Source: Streptomyces liliiviolaceus
Lineage (GTDB): Bacteria > Actinomycetota > Actinomycetes > Streptomycetales > Streptomycetaceae
DNA length: 64,000 nucleotides
Direction of reading: 5' to 3'
Assembly (NCBI RefSeq): GCF_018070025.1
Contig: NZ_JAGPYQ010000001.1
Coordinates: forward strand, 5,828,001-5,892,000
Shown here: piece by piece, positions 37,091 to 45,277 of the stretch
How the letters are laid out: every line of letters starts with the position of its first letter
How positions within the stretch are numbered: the stretch's first letter is position 1
Program-made: the position numbers and the translations under genes
Notes under the pieces: generated by a model
The model's database searches: none
What the model was told of the DNA's origin: nothing
The model's input: the letters and a program-made list of their open reading frames with translations, nothing else

Positions 37091-38785
37091 TCAGACGGTG
37101 GCGCAGGTGCTGCCGTTGAGGGTGAACGCGCTCGGGGCGGTGTTGGTGGTGCCCTTGTTGGCGGTGAAGCCGACGGTGACCGAGCCGCTCGCGGGGATGG
37201 TGGCGGTGTACGAGGCGTTGGCGACACTCACCGTCGCGCCGCTCTGGGTCGGGGTGCCACCCCACATGTTGGAGACCGTCTGGCCGTTGGCGAAGGCGAA
37301 GACCAGCTTCCAGCCGCTGATCGCGGCGGTGCCCGTGTTGCGGATGGTGATCTCGCCCTGGAAGCCGCCCGGCCACTCGTTGCTGACGCGGTAGCCGACG
37401 GAGCAGCTCGTGCCGGGTGTGCTGCCGCCGTCGGCGGTGGTGACGGTCACCGTGGCCGAGCGGGGCGAGCGGTTCCCCGCCGCGTCCCGCGCGTAGACGG
37501 CGAAGGTGTACGCCGTGTTGGCGGTGAGCCCGGTCACCGTGGCGGTGTTGGTGGTGGCCGCGGCGACCGTGGTCTCGCTGCTTCCGCTGACCCGCACGAT
37601 GTCGTAGGCGGTGACGCCCACGTTGTCGGTGGCGGCGGTCCAGGTGAGGGTCACCGAGGTGGCCGCCACGGCGGAGGCACCCGGGGTGCCCGGCGCGGTC
37701 GGTGCCTGGGTGTCACCCGGGGTGCCGCCGCCGTAGATCGTGGCCTCCTTGGAGGTCTGGGCGATGCCGTTGGCGCCGTTGAAGATGCGCTGGCCCCAGG
37801 AGCTGAGCTGTGCGGGGTCGAAGCCGATCGTGAGGTCCAGGATCGGATCGGTGTTGCCGCTCCAGGACCAGGCGAGGTAGCCGAGGCGCAACTGCTGCGC
37901 CGTGGCCATCATGGTGTCCTCGTCCGGGTCGCCGTACTGGTCGGCCGGACCGCCGAACTCTCCGATGAGGATGGGGAGTCCGGCGGTGACGAACGCGTTC
38001 AGGTAGTCGGTGATCTCCGCCGCGGTGTCGAAGACGCTGTACATGTGGATCGAGAAGATGAGGTTGCCGGTGGTGTCGGCGTCGTAGACGGCCTGGGCGT
38101 TGGCCCGCATGACTCCTTGCCAGTCCTGGCCCCAGTTGGGCGCGTCCACCATGATGGTGTGCTCGAACCCGGCGGCGCGCAGCTTCTTCACGGCGGCGAT
38201 CGTGGGATCGGTCCAGCCCGCGGGGTTGGTGTTGCCCCAGGGCTCGTTGCCGATGTTGACGATGACGTAGTTCTCCTGGCCGGTGAGCACGCTCTTGAGG
38301 CCGATCCAGTAGTCGGCCGCGTGGTCGAGCGTGCCGGCCGCGGCGTCCTCGCCGTAGCCGGTGGTGTCGTGCACCTCCAGTACGCAGATCAGCCGGTTGG
38401 CCTTGCACTGGGCGATGACGGCGGCCACGTCCTCGGGGCTGTTCTTGCTCCAGCGGTGTCCGTCGGAGAGGACGACGCGGACGGAGTTGGCTCCGAGCGC
38501 CTTTATGTCGGCCAGTGACTGCGTCTCGCCCGGGTACCAGGTGTGGGCGTGGTTGACGCCGCGCATGACGAAATCGTTGCCGTTGCCTTCGAGCAGGCGG
38601 CCGTCGTCGATATGGAGGCCGGTCGCGAGGGCGCCCGGGGACGCGCCGGGCGGGTCTCCGGGCAACTGGGCGTGTGCGGCGGTCGGTACGAGCGCGCCGA
38701 GAACGACGAGCCCGAGCAGGGCGGCCAGCCCGGCGAGGAACGCGCTGACGAGGTTCTTCCGTGTCGTGCTTCTTGTTCTTCTCAC
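37091..38785 (-). CDS. Secreted GH5 beta-mannanase with Fn3 and CBM2
   Basis: A 564-residue exported enzyme that hydrolyses beta-1,4-mannans. Signal peptide (1-39, ending TAAHA), GH5 catalytic domain (about 50-375), fibronectin-III domain (about 385-470) and a C-terminal CBM2 that binds cellulose (about 480-564). The acid/base is Glu181 (NIGNEPWG) and the nucleophile Glu276 (LIGEFGG). MRGVNHAHTWYPGETQSLAD is characteristic of the mannanase subfamily. The start is a GTG at 38785 with GGAG 5 nt upstream; an earlier ATG is not supported. A perfect CebR-type operator overlaps the -10 box, so expression should depend on cellulose-derived sugars. Confidence 0.93.
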   Translation of the reverse strand: MRRTRSTTRKNLVSAFLAGLAALLGLVVLGALVPTAAHAQLPGDPPGASPGALATGLHIDDGRLLEGNGNDFVMRGVNHAHTWYPGETQSLADIKALGANSVRVVLSDGHRWSKNSPEDVAAVIAQCKANRLICVLEVHDTTGYGEDAAAGTLDHAADYWIGLKSVLTGQENYVIVNIGNEPWGNTNPAGWTDPTIAAVKKLRAAGFEHTIMVDAPNWGQDWQGVMRANAQAVYDADTTGNLIFSIHMYSVFDTAAEITDYLNAFVTAGLPILIGEFGGPADQYGDPDEDTMMATAQQLRLGYLAWSWSGNTDPILDLTIGFDPAQLSSWGQRIFNGANGIAQTSKEATIYGGGTPGDTQAPTAPGTPGASAVAATSVTLTWTAATDNVGVTAYDIVRVSGSSETTVAAATTNTATVTGLTANTAYTFAVYARDAAGNRSPRSATVTVTTADGGSTPGTSCSVGYRVSNEWPGGFQGEITIRNTGTAAISGWKLVFAFANGQTVSNMWGGTPTQSGATVSVANASYTATIPASGSVTVGFTANKGTTNTAPSAFTLNGSTCATV

Positions 38786-38831
38786 TGCGACTCCAGGGAG
38801 TGAGCGCCAAGAAACTTGGATCGAGGGAAAG

Positions 38832-38845
38832 TGGGAGCGCTCCCA
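38832..38845. promoter_or_regulatory. CebR-type operator of the mannanase gene
   Basis: TGGGAGCGCTCCCA is a perfect 14-bp palindrome and, from memory, identical to the CebR consensus that controls cellulose and cello-oligosaccharide genes in Streptomyces. It overlaps the -10 box of the mannanase promoter, the classic repressor position. CebR itself is not in the window. Confidence 0.85.
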
Positions 38846-38873
38846 TAGAGTCACCTTGCCAGGAGCACGTCAA
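38844..38873 (-). promoter_or_regulatory. Mannanase promoter
   Basis: On the minus strand TTGACG (38873-38868) and TCTATG (38849-38844) are 18 nt apart and fit a housekeeping-type promoter. The -10 hexamer overlaps the CebR-type operator by two bases. Confidence 0.55.
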
Positions 38874-38953
38874 GACTTGGCGCACGCTCAGCCGCGTAAC
38901 GGATGTGCCGGAGGGGGCCTGCGGGAGGCCCCGGATGCCCCCTCCGTGTCGCG

Positions 38954-39694
38954 TCAGGCCCCGGCGGCTGCGGGGGCTCCTGTGTCGAAGGGCACGGACG
39001 TGTGCTGATGGACGATCAGCCAGCGGTCGCCCGTCAGCCGGTAGCCGGTGGTCACCCGTGCCGTGGTGTCCAGGGCCTGACCGCCAGCCAGTGTGGCACG
39101 CATCCGGACGAGCGCGTGGCTGAAGGCGATGCTCTCGTCGACCCGCACGCGGAATTCGAGCACCTCGCGCTCCACCGGCCCGGACAGCGTCGAGAACCAC
39201 ACCTCCTCGGCCTTGCGGAGCGCCTCGACCCCGCGCTGCTCAAGGCCGCTCACCGGGTGGAACACCTCCACGTCCGGTGCGTAACAGGCCATCGCCCGGT
39301 CGAAGTCCCGCTGCCGCCCGGCGGCCGTCAGTTCCGCGTCGAGCCGGCGGATCTCCCCCTCGGCGTCCTCGTCGTCCCAGAACGCGCGCACCTCCATGGC
39401 CCCGACGGTCGCCATCGGATGCTTCGCGGCGGCCTCCACGGCCTCCTCCAGGCCGGCGCACTCAAGGATGTCGTACCCGGCGACGTGCTCCTTCGTCTCC
39501 GCGAACGGCCCGTCGGTGCGCAGCACCTCACCGTCGCGCACGCGCACGGTCACCGCGTCGGCCGGGGAGCGCAGCCGGTGGCCGTGCAGCCGTACACCGC
39601 GGCGCACGCTCAGCTCCTCCACCCATGGTTCGACGGGTGTCATCCCCGAGGAGTCGGCGGTGTCGTCGCCACAGACCAGCAGCATGTACTTCAT
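38954..39694 (-). CDS. YCII-related / SnoaL-like fusion protein
   Basis: A 246-residue soluble protein of two parts. Residues 1-115 are a YCII-type domain (MKYMLLVCGDD, then TDGPFAETKEHVAGYDILEC and the His/Asp pattern near AAKHP). Residues 120-246 are a SnoaL-like or DUF4440 domain (EIRRLDAELTAAGRQRDFDR, then AMACYAPDVEVFHPV). The fusion is seen in actinobacteria but its reaction is not known. GGAGG precedes the ATG at 39694. Confidence 0.85.
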   Translation of the reverse strand: MKYMLLVCGDDTADSSGMTPVEPWVEELSVRRGVRLHGHRLRSPADAVTVRVRDGEVLRTDGPFAETKEHVAGYDILECAGLEEAVEAAAKHPMATVGAMEVRAFWDDEDAEGEIRRLDAELTAAGRQRDFDRAMACYAPDVEVFHPVSGLEQRGVEALRKAEEVWFSTLSGPVEREVLEFRVRVDESIAFSHALVRMRATLAGGQALDTTARVTTGYRLTGDRWLIVHQHTSVPFDTGAPAAAGA

Positions 39695-39860
39695 GGTTCC
39701 TCCCGGTGTTCCTGAGACCGTTTGCCTCCCCGACGAACCGGGGTGAGCCGAATCGACACCCCCGCAGCATCTCTTACGAACCGGCGCGCGCCGCGTGACC
39801 ACTCTCACGCCCCCCGAGGGCCGCTTGTCACCACCCCTGTACGCGCACTACTGTCACGAC

Positions 39861-40017
39861 GCCTTGGTGCTCGGGAAATCGGTGTGATGCCGGTGCGGCC
39901 CTCGCCACTGTGATCGGGAAGTCCGGCTCCGGCCCTCACGGGCAGCCACTGGGTCCTCGGACCCGGGAAGGCGGAGCACGGGTGGTGTTACCCGTAAGCC
40001 AGGAGACCGGCCAAGGC
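39861..40017 (+). ncRNA. Cobalamin (B12) riboswitch
   Basis: The P1 stem is GCCTTGG (39861-39867) with CCAAGGC (40011-40017). Inside are GGTGCTCGGGAAATCGGTGT-type start, the B12 box GCCACTG, and the 3' conserved AGCCAGGAGACCGGCC. This is the class-I cobalamin aptamer. It lies 43 nt before the cbiM start and should lower cobalt uptake when B12 is plentiful. Confidence 0.95.
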
Positions 40018-40059
40018 ACGTCAACCATCCACGAGGTGCTGGAGAGGGTCTGCTGAGCC

Positions 40060-40818
40060 ATGCACATAGCCGAGGGTTTCCTTCCTCCGGCGCACGCGGT
40101 CGCCTGGGGCGTCGCGTCGGCGCCGTTCGTCGTCCACGGAGTCCGGTCGCTCACCCGTGAGGTCAGAGCACATCCCGAGAGCACGCTCCTCATCGGCGCG
40201 TCGGGGGCCTTCACCTTCGTTCTCTCCGCACTGAAACTGCCGTCGGTGACCGGCAGTTGTTCGCATCCCACCGGCACCGGCCTCGGCGCCATCCTGTTCC
40301 GGCCGCCGATCATGGCGGTCCTGGGCACCATCACCCTGCTCTTCCAGGCGCTGCTGCTCGCGCACGGCGGACTGACCACGCTGGGCGCCAACGTCTTCTC
40401 GATGGCGATCGTCGGCCCGTGGGCCGGCTACGCGGTGTACCGGCTGCTGCGGCGGTTCGACGTGCCGCTGATGGTCGCGGTGTTCTTCGCCGCGTTCGTC
40501 GCCGACCTGTCCACCTACTGCGTCACCAGCGTGCAGCTGGCGCTCGCGTTCCCCGACCCGAGCAGTGGGTTCCTGGGCGCGCTCGGCAAGTTCGGCTCGA
40601 TCTTCGCCGTCACCCAGGTCCCGCTCGCGGTGAGCGAGGGCCTGCTCACGGTGCTCGTGATGCGGCTGCTGGTGCAGTCGAGCAAGGGCGAACTGACCCG
40701 GCTCGGTGTGTTCCTGGCCGGCAGGCGGTCCCCTTCCGGCAGGTCCGCAACGAACGGGACGCCCGAGACTCCCAAAACGAACGACACGAACGACACGAAC
40801 GAGACGGTGGCCCGATGA
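40060..40818 (+). CDS. cbiM: Energy-coupling cobalt transporter component CbiM
   Basis: A 252-residue membrane protein opening with the invariant [10 protein letters not shown]; the N-terminal Met-His coordinates Co2+. About seven membrane helices follow, with the conserved [20 protein letters not shown] region. The C-terminal tail is hydrophilic with a short TND repeat. It is the substrate-capture protein of the ECF-type CbiMNQO system. The four genes are tightly packed: cbiN overlaps by ATGA, cbiO overlaps cbiQ by ATGA. A cobalamin riboswitch precedes it. Confidence 0.96.
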   Translation: MHIAEGFLPPAHAVAWGVASAPFVVHGVRSLTREVRAHPESTLLIGASGAFTFVLSALKLPSVTGSCSHPTGTGLGAILFRPPIMAVLGTITLLFQALLLAHGGLTTLGANVFSMAIVGPWAGYAVYRLLRRFDVPLMVAVFFAAFVADLSTYCVTSVQLALAFPDPSSGFLGALGKFGSIFAVTQVPLAVSEGLLTVLVMRLLVQSSKGELTRLGVFLAGRRSPSGRSATNGTPETPKTNDTNDTNETVAR

Positions 40819-41216
40819 GCCGTAACGCGAAGATCAACGCCCTGCTGCTGTTCGTGGTGGCCGCGCTCGCCGTCCTGCCGCTGGCCTTCGGCATGGGCGA
40901 CCACAAGGAGGAGCCGTTCACCGGCGCCGACTCGGAGGCGGAGACCGCTATCACCGAGATCGAGCCGGACTACGAGCCGTGGTTCTCACCCCTGTACGAG
41001 CCGCCGTCCGGCGAGATCGAGTCGGCGCTGTTCGCCCTCCAGGCCGCCCTCGGCGCGGGCGTCCTCGCCTACTACTTCGGCCTGCGCCGGGGCAGGCGCC
41101 AGGGCGAACTGCGGGCCCTGGCACAGCGGGAGGACGGCCAGGCACCGGCGGCGGAGGCACCGGTCGGTGCCGGTGGGTCAGCGGCCGGAGAGAACCGACC
41201 GACCGAACGGGCCTGA
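40815..41216 (+). CDS. cbiN: Cobalt transport protein CbiN
   Basis: A 133-residue protein. Two membrane helices ([18 protein letters not shown] and [20 protein letters not shown]) flank an exported loop with [15 protein letters not shown] and [20 protein letters not shown], the CbiN signature. It assists CbiM in loading the metal. The ATG overlaps the cbiM stop. The C-terminal Ala/Gly tail is longer than in enteric CbiN. Confidence 0.93.
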   Translation: MSRNAKINALLLFVVAALAVLPLAFGMGDHKEEPFTGADSEAETAITEIEPDYEPWFSPLYEPPSGEIESALFALQAALGAGVLAYYFGLRRGRRQGELRALAQREDGQAPAAEAPVGAGGSAAGENRPTERA

Positions 41217-41222
41217 ACCTTC

Positions 41223-41972
41223 GTGCTGCCGATCGACGCGGCGGCGCACAGCAGTCGCTGGCGCCGCCGCCATCCCGTGGACAAGGCCGTGCTCGGTCTC
41301 GGCCTGACCGTACTGGCGATCTCCCTCCCGCCCTGGCCGGGCGCGGCCCTGGTCCTGGTGACCGCCCTGACCGTGCTGCTGGGCCCGGCCGCGGTACCCG
41401 GCCGACGGCTCTGGCGCGCCTACCGGGTGCCGCTGGGCTTCTGCGTGACCGGTGCGCTGCCGCTGCTGCTCCAGGTCGGCGGCCCGGACGGGTTCGTGAC
41501 GCTGGCCGAGGGCGGTCCGGTGCGCGCCGGGGAACTCCTGCTGCGTACCTCGGCCGCCTCCCTCGGCGTGCTCCTGTTCGCGTTCACCACTCCCCTGTCC
41601 GACCTGCTGCCGCGGCTGGTCAACGCCGGGGTGCCCGCACCGGTCGTCGACGTGGCCCTGGTGACGTACCGGATGAGCTTCCTGCTGCTCGACTCGGTGC
41701 GCCGGATCAGGGAGGCGCAGGCCGCCCGGCTCGGACACACCACCCGGGCCGCCACCTGGCGTTCGCTGGCCGGGCTCGGCGCCACCGCCTTCGTGCGGGC
41801 CTTCGACCGGGCGACCCGGCTGCAGGCCGGACTGGCGGGCCGCGGTTACGACGGCACCCTGCGCGTCCTGGTACCGGAGGCCCGGATCTCCGCGCGCTTC
41901 ACCCTCGCCAGTGTCGCGCTGCTCGCGGCGGTGGCCGCACTCACCTTCGTACTGGAAAGGCCGCTGCGATGA
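41223..41972 (+). CDS. cbiQ: Cobalt ECF transporter T component CbiQ
   Basis: A 249-residue membrane protein of the EcfT family. It starts at a GTG 6 nt after cbiN and contains the Ala-Arg-Gly coupling motifs (EAQAARLGHTTRAATWRSL and GLAGRGYDG) that contact the ATPase. It links CbiO to CbiM/N. Six hydrophobic segments are visible. Confidence 0.93.
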   Translation: MLPIDAAAHSSRWRRRHPVDKAVLGLGLTVLAISLPPWPGAALVLVTALTVLLGPAAVPGRRLWRAYRVPLGFCVTGALPLLLQVGGPDGFVTLAEGGPVRAGELLLRTSAASLGVLLFAFTTPLSDLLPRLVNAGVPAPVVDVALVTYRMSFLLLDSVRRIREAQAARLGHTTRAATWRSLAGLGATAFVRAFDRATRLQAGLAGRGYDGTLRVLVPEARISARFTLASVALLAAVAALTFVLERPLR

Positions 41973-42832
41973 GCGAGCCCGTGCTGGTCGCCCTGCGGGG
42001 CGCGTCCTACGCGTACGAGGACGGCCCGACCGTGCTCAGCGGCCTCGACTTCGAGGTGCGCGCGGGGCGGGCGCTCGCCCTGCTCGGCCGCAACGGCAGT
42101 GGCAAGACCACCCTGATGCGGCTGCTCAGCGGCGGACTGCGCCCGCACAGCGGGCAGTTGACCGTGGAGGACCGGCCGGTCCGGTACGACCGCAAGGGCC
42201 TGACCCTGCTGCGCACGACCGTCCAGCTGGTGGTCCAGGACCCGGACGACCAGTTGTTCGCCGCGTCCGTCTTCCAGGACGTGTCGTTCGGTCCGCTGAA
42301 CCTCGGCCTGCCCGACACCGAGGTACGGGCCCGGGTGGACGAGGCGCTCGCCGCGCTGGACATCTCGGCCCTGGCCGAACGCCCCACCCATCTGCTCTCC
42401 TACGGGCAGCGCAAGCGGACCGCGATCGCGGGCGCCGTGGCGATGCGGCCGCGGGTCCTGATCCTCGACGAACCGACCGCGGGGCTGGACCCGGACGGCC
42501 AGGAGCGGCTGATCGCGACCCTGGACGGGCTGCGTGAGAGCGGCACGACCGTGGTGATGGCGACGCACGACGTGGACCTCGCCCTGCGCTGGGCCGACGA
42601 CGCGGCCCTGCTCACCCCGTCCGGAGCGGTCACCGGCCCCGCGGACGCGACCCTGGCCCGTACGGACCTCCTGGAGCAGGCGGGACTGCGACTGCCCTGG
42701 GGGATCGCCGTGGCCGAACTGCTGCGCGCGCAGGGCCTGTTGACCTCTCCGGACACCGGCCCGCGCACCGCGGAGGAACTGGCCGCGATGGCCTCACGGC
42801 GTTCCGCTCCCCCGGTGCCGGCCGACAACTGA
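41969..42832 (+). CDS. cbiO: Cobalt ABC transporter ATPase CbiO
   Basis: A 287-residue ABC ATPase: Walker A GRNGSGKTT (about 45), Q-loop VVQDPDDQLF, signature LLSYGQRKR, Walker B VLILDEP, and the switch His in MATHDVD. YGQ in place of GGQ in the signature is common in CbiO. It powers cobalt uptake. The ATG overlaps the cbiQ stop. Its stop is 6 nt from the convergent kinase stop. Confidence 0.95.
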   Translation: MSEPVLVALRGASYAYEDGPTVLSGLDFEVRAGRALALLGRNGSGKTTLMRLLSGGLRPHSGQLTVEDRPVRYDRKGLTLLRTTVQLVVQDPDDQLFAASVFQDVSFGPLNLGLPDTEVRARVDEALAALDISALAERPTHLLSYGQRKRTAIAGAVAMRPRVLILDEPTAGLDPDGQERLIATLDGLRESGTTVVMATHDVDLALRWADDAALLTPSGAVTGPADATLARTDLLEQAGLRLPWGIAVAELLRAQGLLTSPDTGPRTAEELAAMASRRSAPPVPADN

Positions 42833-42838
42833 CCGCCG

Positions 42839-44503
42839 TCAGTCCGCGGGGGTCACCCTGGTCACCTTCCCGCGGGCGTCGGCCTGCAGATAGCCGCTCC
42901 TGTTGTACTCGTCGGAGAGGTAGACAAGCATCTCTGCGCCCCGGTCGAACAGGTCGTTCGGTGACTTGACCACGAGGTAGCGGGTGGTCGCGTCGTCGAC
43001 GTTCAGCTTCTTCTCCGCCTCGGCGAGCAGCGCGGGGAGCCTGTCCCAGGCGAGGCCGTCCAGGGTCATCGGCTGGGCCCCGCCGGCCAGCTGCGCCTTG
43101 ATCGGGGTCTCCTGGACGCCCCGGCCCACGTAGTAGGTGTACTGCTGGTAACCGGTCCGGCTGCCCTCGACCATCACCTGCGCGGAGACGTATTCGGGGT
43201 AGACCGTCAGGTTGCCGTACCGGTCGCGGCCCGTCTCCTTCTCCAGGGCCTTGACCGCGGTGCGGATGCCGTCCGGTGTCAGCAGGTTCGTGGGCGTCTT
43301 CCGTTCCGTCCGCCGGGGCGTGGGGCTCTTGTCGGCCGTTCCCGTCGAGGAGGTGTCGGCCGACGGATCCGCCGTCGCTCCGTTCGTGGAATCGCCCGAG
43401 GCCGACGATCCCGAGCCCTCCGAGTCGGGCAGCAGGGTCCAGGCCAGCACACCCACCAGCACCGTTCCGACGGCGGACAGCGCGACCGCGGCCCGGCGTC
43501 CCCGCCGCGCGGGTCGTACGGGGGCCGGGCCGGGCGACCGGGGCACGGCATCCTGCGGGGGCGTGAGCCGGTAGGAGGTGGGTTCCGTACGGGCCGCGGG
43601 TACGGCGTCGGCCACAGCCTCGCCGGGAGCCGCGGCCACGCCCGCGCTCGTGCCCACGCCCGCGCCCGCGCTCACGGCCGTCAGCATGCGGTCGAACGTC
43701 CCGGCGTCCGGGCGTGCCTGGGGGTCCCGCACCAGCACCCGCATCAACGCGTCCGCCAGCGGGCCCGCCTTGCGGGGCGGCGGAACGTTCTCGTACAGGA
43801 CGGCCGCGAGGGTGGCCATCGTCGTGCCCCTGCGCAGCGGATGGTGGCCCTCGACGGCGGCGTACAGCATCATCGCCAGCGACCACAGGTCCGATGCCGG
43901 CCCGCCGTCGTCGCCCGCGATGCGCTCGGGTGCCATGTAGTCGGGCGTACCGATGATCGAGCCGGTGGCGGTGAGGGCCGTCGACTCGCGGATCGCCGCG
44001 ATCCCGAAGTCCGTGAGCACGGGGCGGCCGTCGGGGCGCAGCAGGACGTTGGCGGGCTTGACGTCCCGGTGCTGGATGCCGGCGTCGTGCGCGGCCCGCA
44101 GCGCGGCCAGGACCTCCCGCCCGATCCGTGCCGTCTCCACGGGGTCCGTCGGGCCCCGCTCCAGACGGTCGGCGAGCGAGCCGCCGCCGACCAGTTCCAT
44201 CACGATCCACGGGTACGTTCCTTCGCCGCCGTCGACGATGTGATGGATCGTCACGACGTTCGGGTGGTCGATCCTCGCGAGTGCCCTGGCCTCGCGCAGC
44301 ACCCGTTCCCGCAGCAGCCGCGCACCCTGCGGGTCGTACTCGGCGAGGTCGATGTCCGGGGGCCTGACCTCCTTGACGGCCACGTTACGGTGCAGGGCCA
44401 GGTCCGTGGCCCGCCAGACCGTGCCCATCCCACCGCCGCCGAGCCGTGCCTCCAGCCGGAACCGTCCGTCGATGACCCGTCTGCCGGAGTCCCCGTTGTT
44501 CAT
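42839..44503 (-). CDS. PknB-type Ser/Thr protein kinase
   Basis: A 554-residue membrane kinase. Gly-rich loop LGGGGMGTVW, catalytic lysine in VAVKEV, HRDVKPANVLL, DFG (TDFGIAAI) and APE (MAPERI) are all present. A Pro/Ala-rich juxtamembrane linker leads to one helix at about 335-353 and a roughly 200-residue exported domain without PASTA repeats (TNLLTPDGIRTAVKALEKET is typical of it). The ligand is unknown. The ATG at 44503 has no strong ribosome-binding site. It faces cbiO with stops 6 nt apart. Confidence 0.92.
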   Translation of the reverse strand: MNNGDSGRRVIDGRFRLEARLGGGGMGTVWRATDLALHRNVAVKEVRPPDIDLAEYDPQGARLLRERVLREARALARIDHPNVVTIHHIVDGGEGTYPWIVMELVGGGSLADRLERGPTDPVETARIGREVLAALRAAHDAGIQHRDVKPANVLLRPDGRPVLTDFGIAAIRESTALTATGSIIGTPDYMAPERIAGDDGGPASDLWSLAMMLYAAVEGHHPLRRGTTMATLAAVLYENVPPPRKAGPLADALMRVLVRDPQARPDAGTFDRMLTAVSAGAGVGTSAGVAAAPGEAVADAVPAARTEPTSYRLTPPQDAVPRSPGPAPVRPARRGRRAAVALSAVGTVLVGVLAWTLLPDSEGSGSSASGDSTNGATADPSADTSSTGTADKSPTPRRTERKTPTNLLTPDGIRTAVKALEKETGRDRYGNLTVYPEYVSAQVMVEGSRTGYQQYTYYVGRGVQETPIKAQLAGGAQPMTLDGLAWDRLPALLAEAEKKLNVDDATTRYLVVKSPNDLFDRGAEMLVYLSDEYNRSGYLQADARGKVTRVTPAD

Positions 44504-44557
44504 GCGCGGGAGCTTAGAGGACGGGTACGACAGGCCTTCCCCCGGGCGGGTGTGCCC

Positions 44558-45196
44558 TCACGGAGTGCCCGCGGCCGTCGGCCTGCCGAGGTAGGTGAGG
44601 GGGCCGGGGTCGGGTACGGGGATCTCGTGGAAGCCGAGGCGGTCGTAGAAGGCCCGCGCGGCGGTGTTGGCGGTGACCATGCCCAGATGGACCGCCGGGA
44701 CGCCGCGGTCGTGCAGGGCGGCGAGGAACGTCCTCATCAGTCCCCGCCCGAAGCCCCGGCGCTGCCAGTCCGGCAGGAGGTCGATGTGCAGATGTGCCGG
44801 ATACGCGGCCAGGTCGGGCAGGATCATCCGCTCGGGGGTGTGCAGGAGGACGATCATCTCCTCGCTGGGTGTCCGGGGTTGCGCGGTGGGTTCGGGATAG
44901 CGTCCGGCGACCCGCGGGATCCAGGCCGTGCGGAAGTGCTCGACGAACCGTTCCGTGTCGGCGGTGCCGAGGACGTAGCCGACCGCGCGGCCCGATCCGT
45001 CGTCCAGGACGAAGGCGAGTTCCGGCTCCAGGTGGCAGTAGGGCGCGGCGAAGAGGGACGGCATCAGCTCCTCGTCGGGGTAGCGCTCCCGCGAATCCCC
45101 TCCGTCCAGGGCGGTTCGCACACAGATGTCGGCGACGGCGGCACGGTCGGCGGGTCGGTAGGGGCGGATGCTCGGCTGTGGGCGCATGGCGAGCAT
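44558..45196 (-). CDS. GNAT-family N-acetyltransferase
   Basis: A 212-residue acyltransferase with the acetyl-CoA-binding pattern DLLPDWQRRGFGRGLMRT and VTANTAARAFYDRLGF. The substrate is unknown. The ATG at 45196 has GGGAG 5 nt upstream; a second ATG nine bases on is possible. A near-perfect CebR-like palindrome lies 12 nt before it, so it may be co-regulated with carbohydrate genes; no sugar gene is next to it. Confidence 0.85.
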   Translation of the reverse strand: MLAMRPQPSIRPYRPADRAAVADICVRTALDGGDSRERYPDEELMPSLFAAPYCHLEPELAFVLDDGSGRAVGYVLGTADTERFVEHFRTAWIPRVAGRYPEPTAQPRTPSEEMIVLLHTPERMILPDLAAYPAHLHIDLLPDWQRRGFGRGLMRTFLAALHDRGVPAVHLGMVTANTAARAFYDRLGFHEIPVPDPGPLTYLGRPTAAGTP

Positions 45197-45207
45197 CCTG
45201 GCTCCCG

Positions 45208-45221
45208 CGGGAGCGCTCCCA
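45208..45221. promoter_or_regulatory. CebR-like operator, 13 of 14 bases
   Basis: CGGGAGCGCTCCCA matches the 14-bp CebR palindrome except for the first base. It ends 12 nt before the start of the GNAT gene. The core GGGAGCGCTCCC is intact. Whether CebR or another LacI-type protein binds is unknown. Confidence 0.5.
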
Positions 45222-45277
45222 CAACCGAGTTCTCCCGGACGGCTTCACCCCGGCGAGCACCGGCTTCTCGCCCGGCT

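Noticed and set aside
40979..41968. Upstream extension of cbiO through cbiN and cbiQ
   Set aside because: The frame is open, but CbiO homology starts at the ATG at 41969, which overlaps the cbiQ stop; the rest is out of frame with cbiQ and of low complexity.
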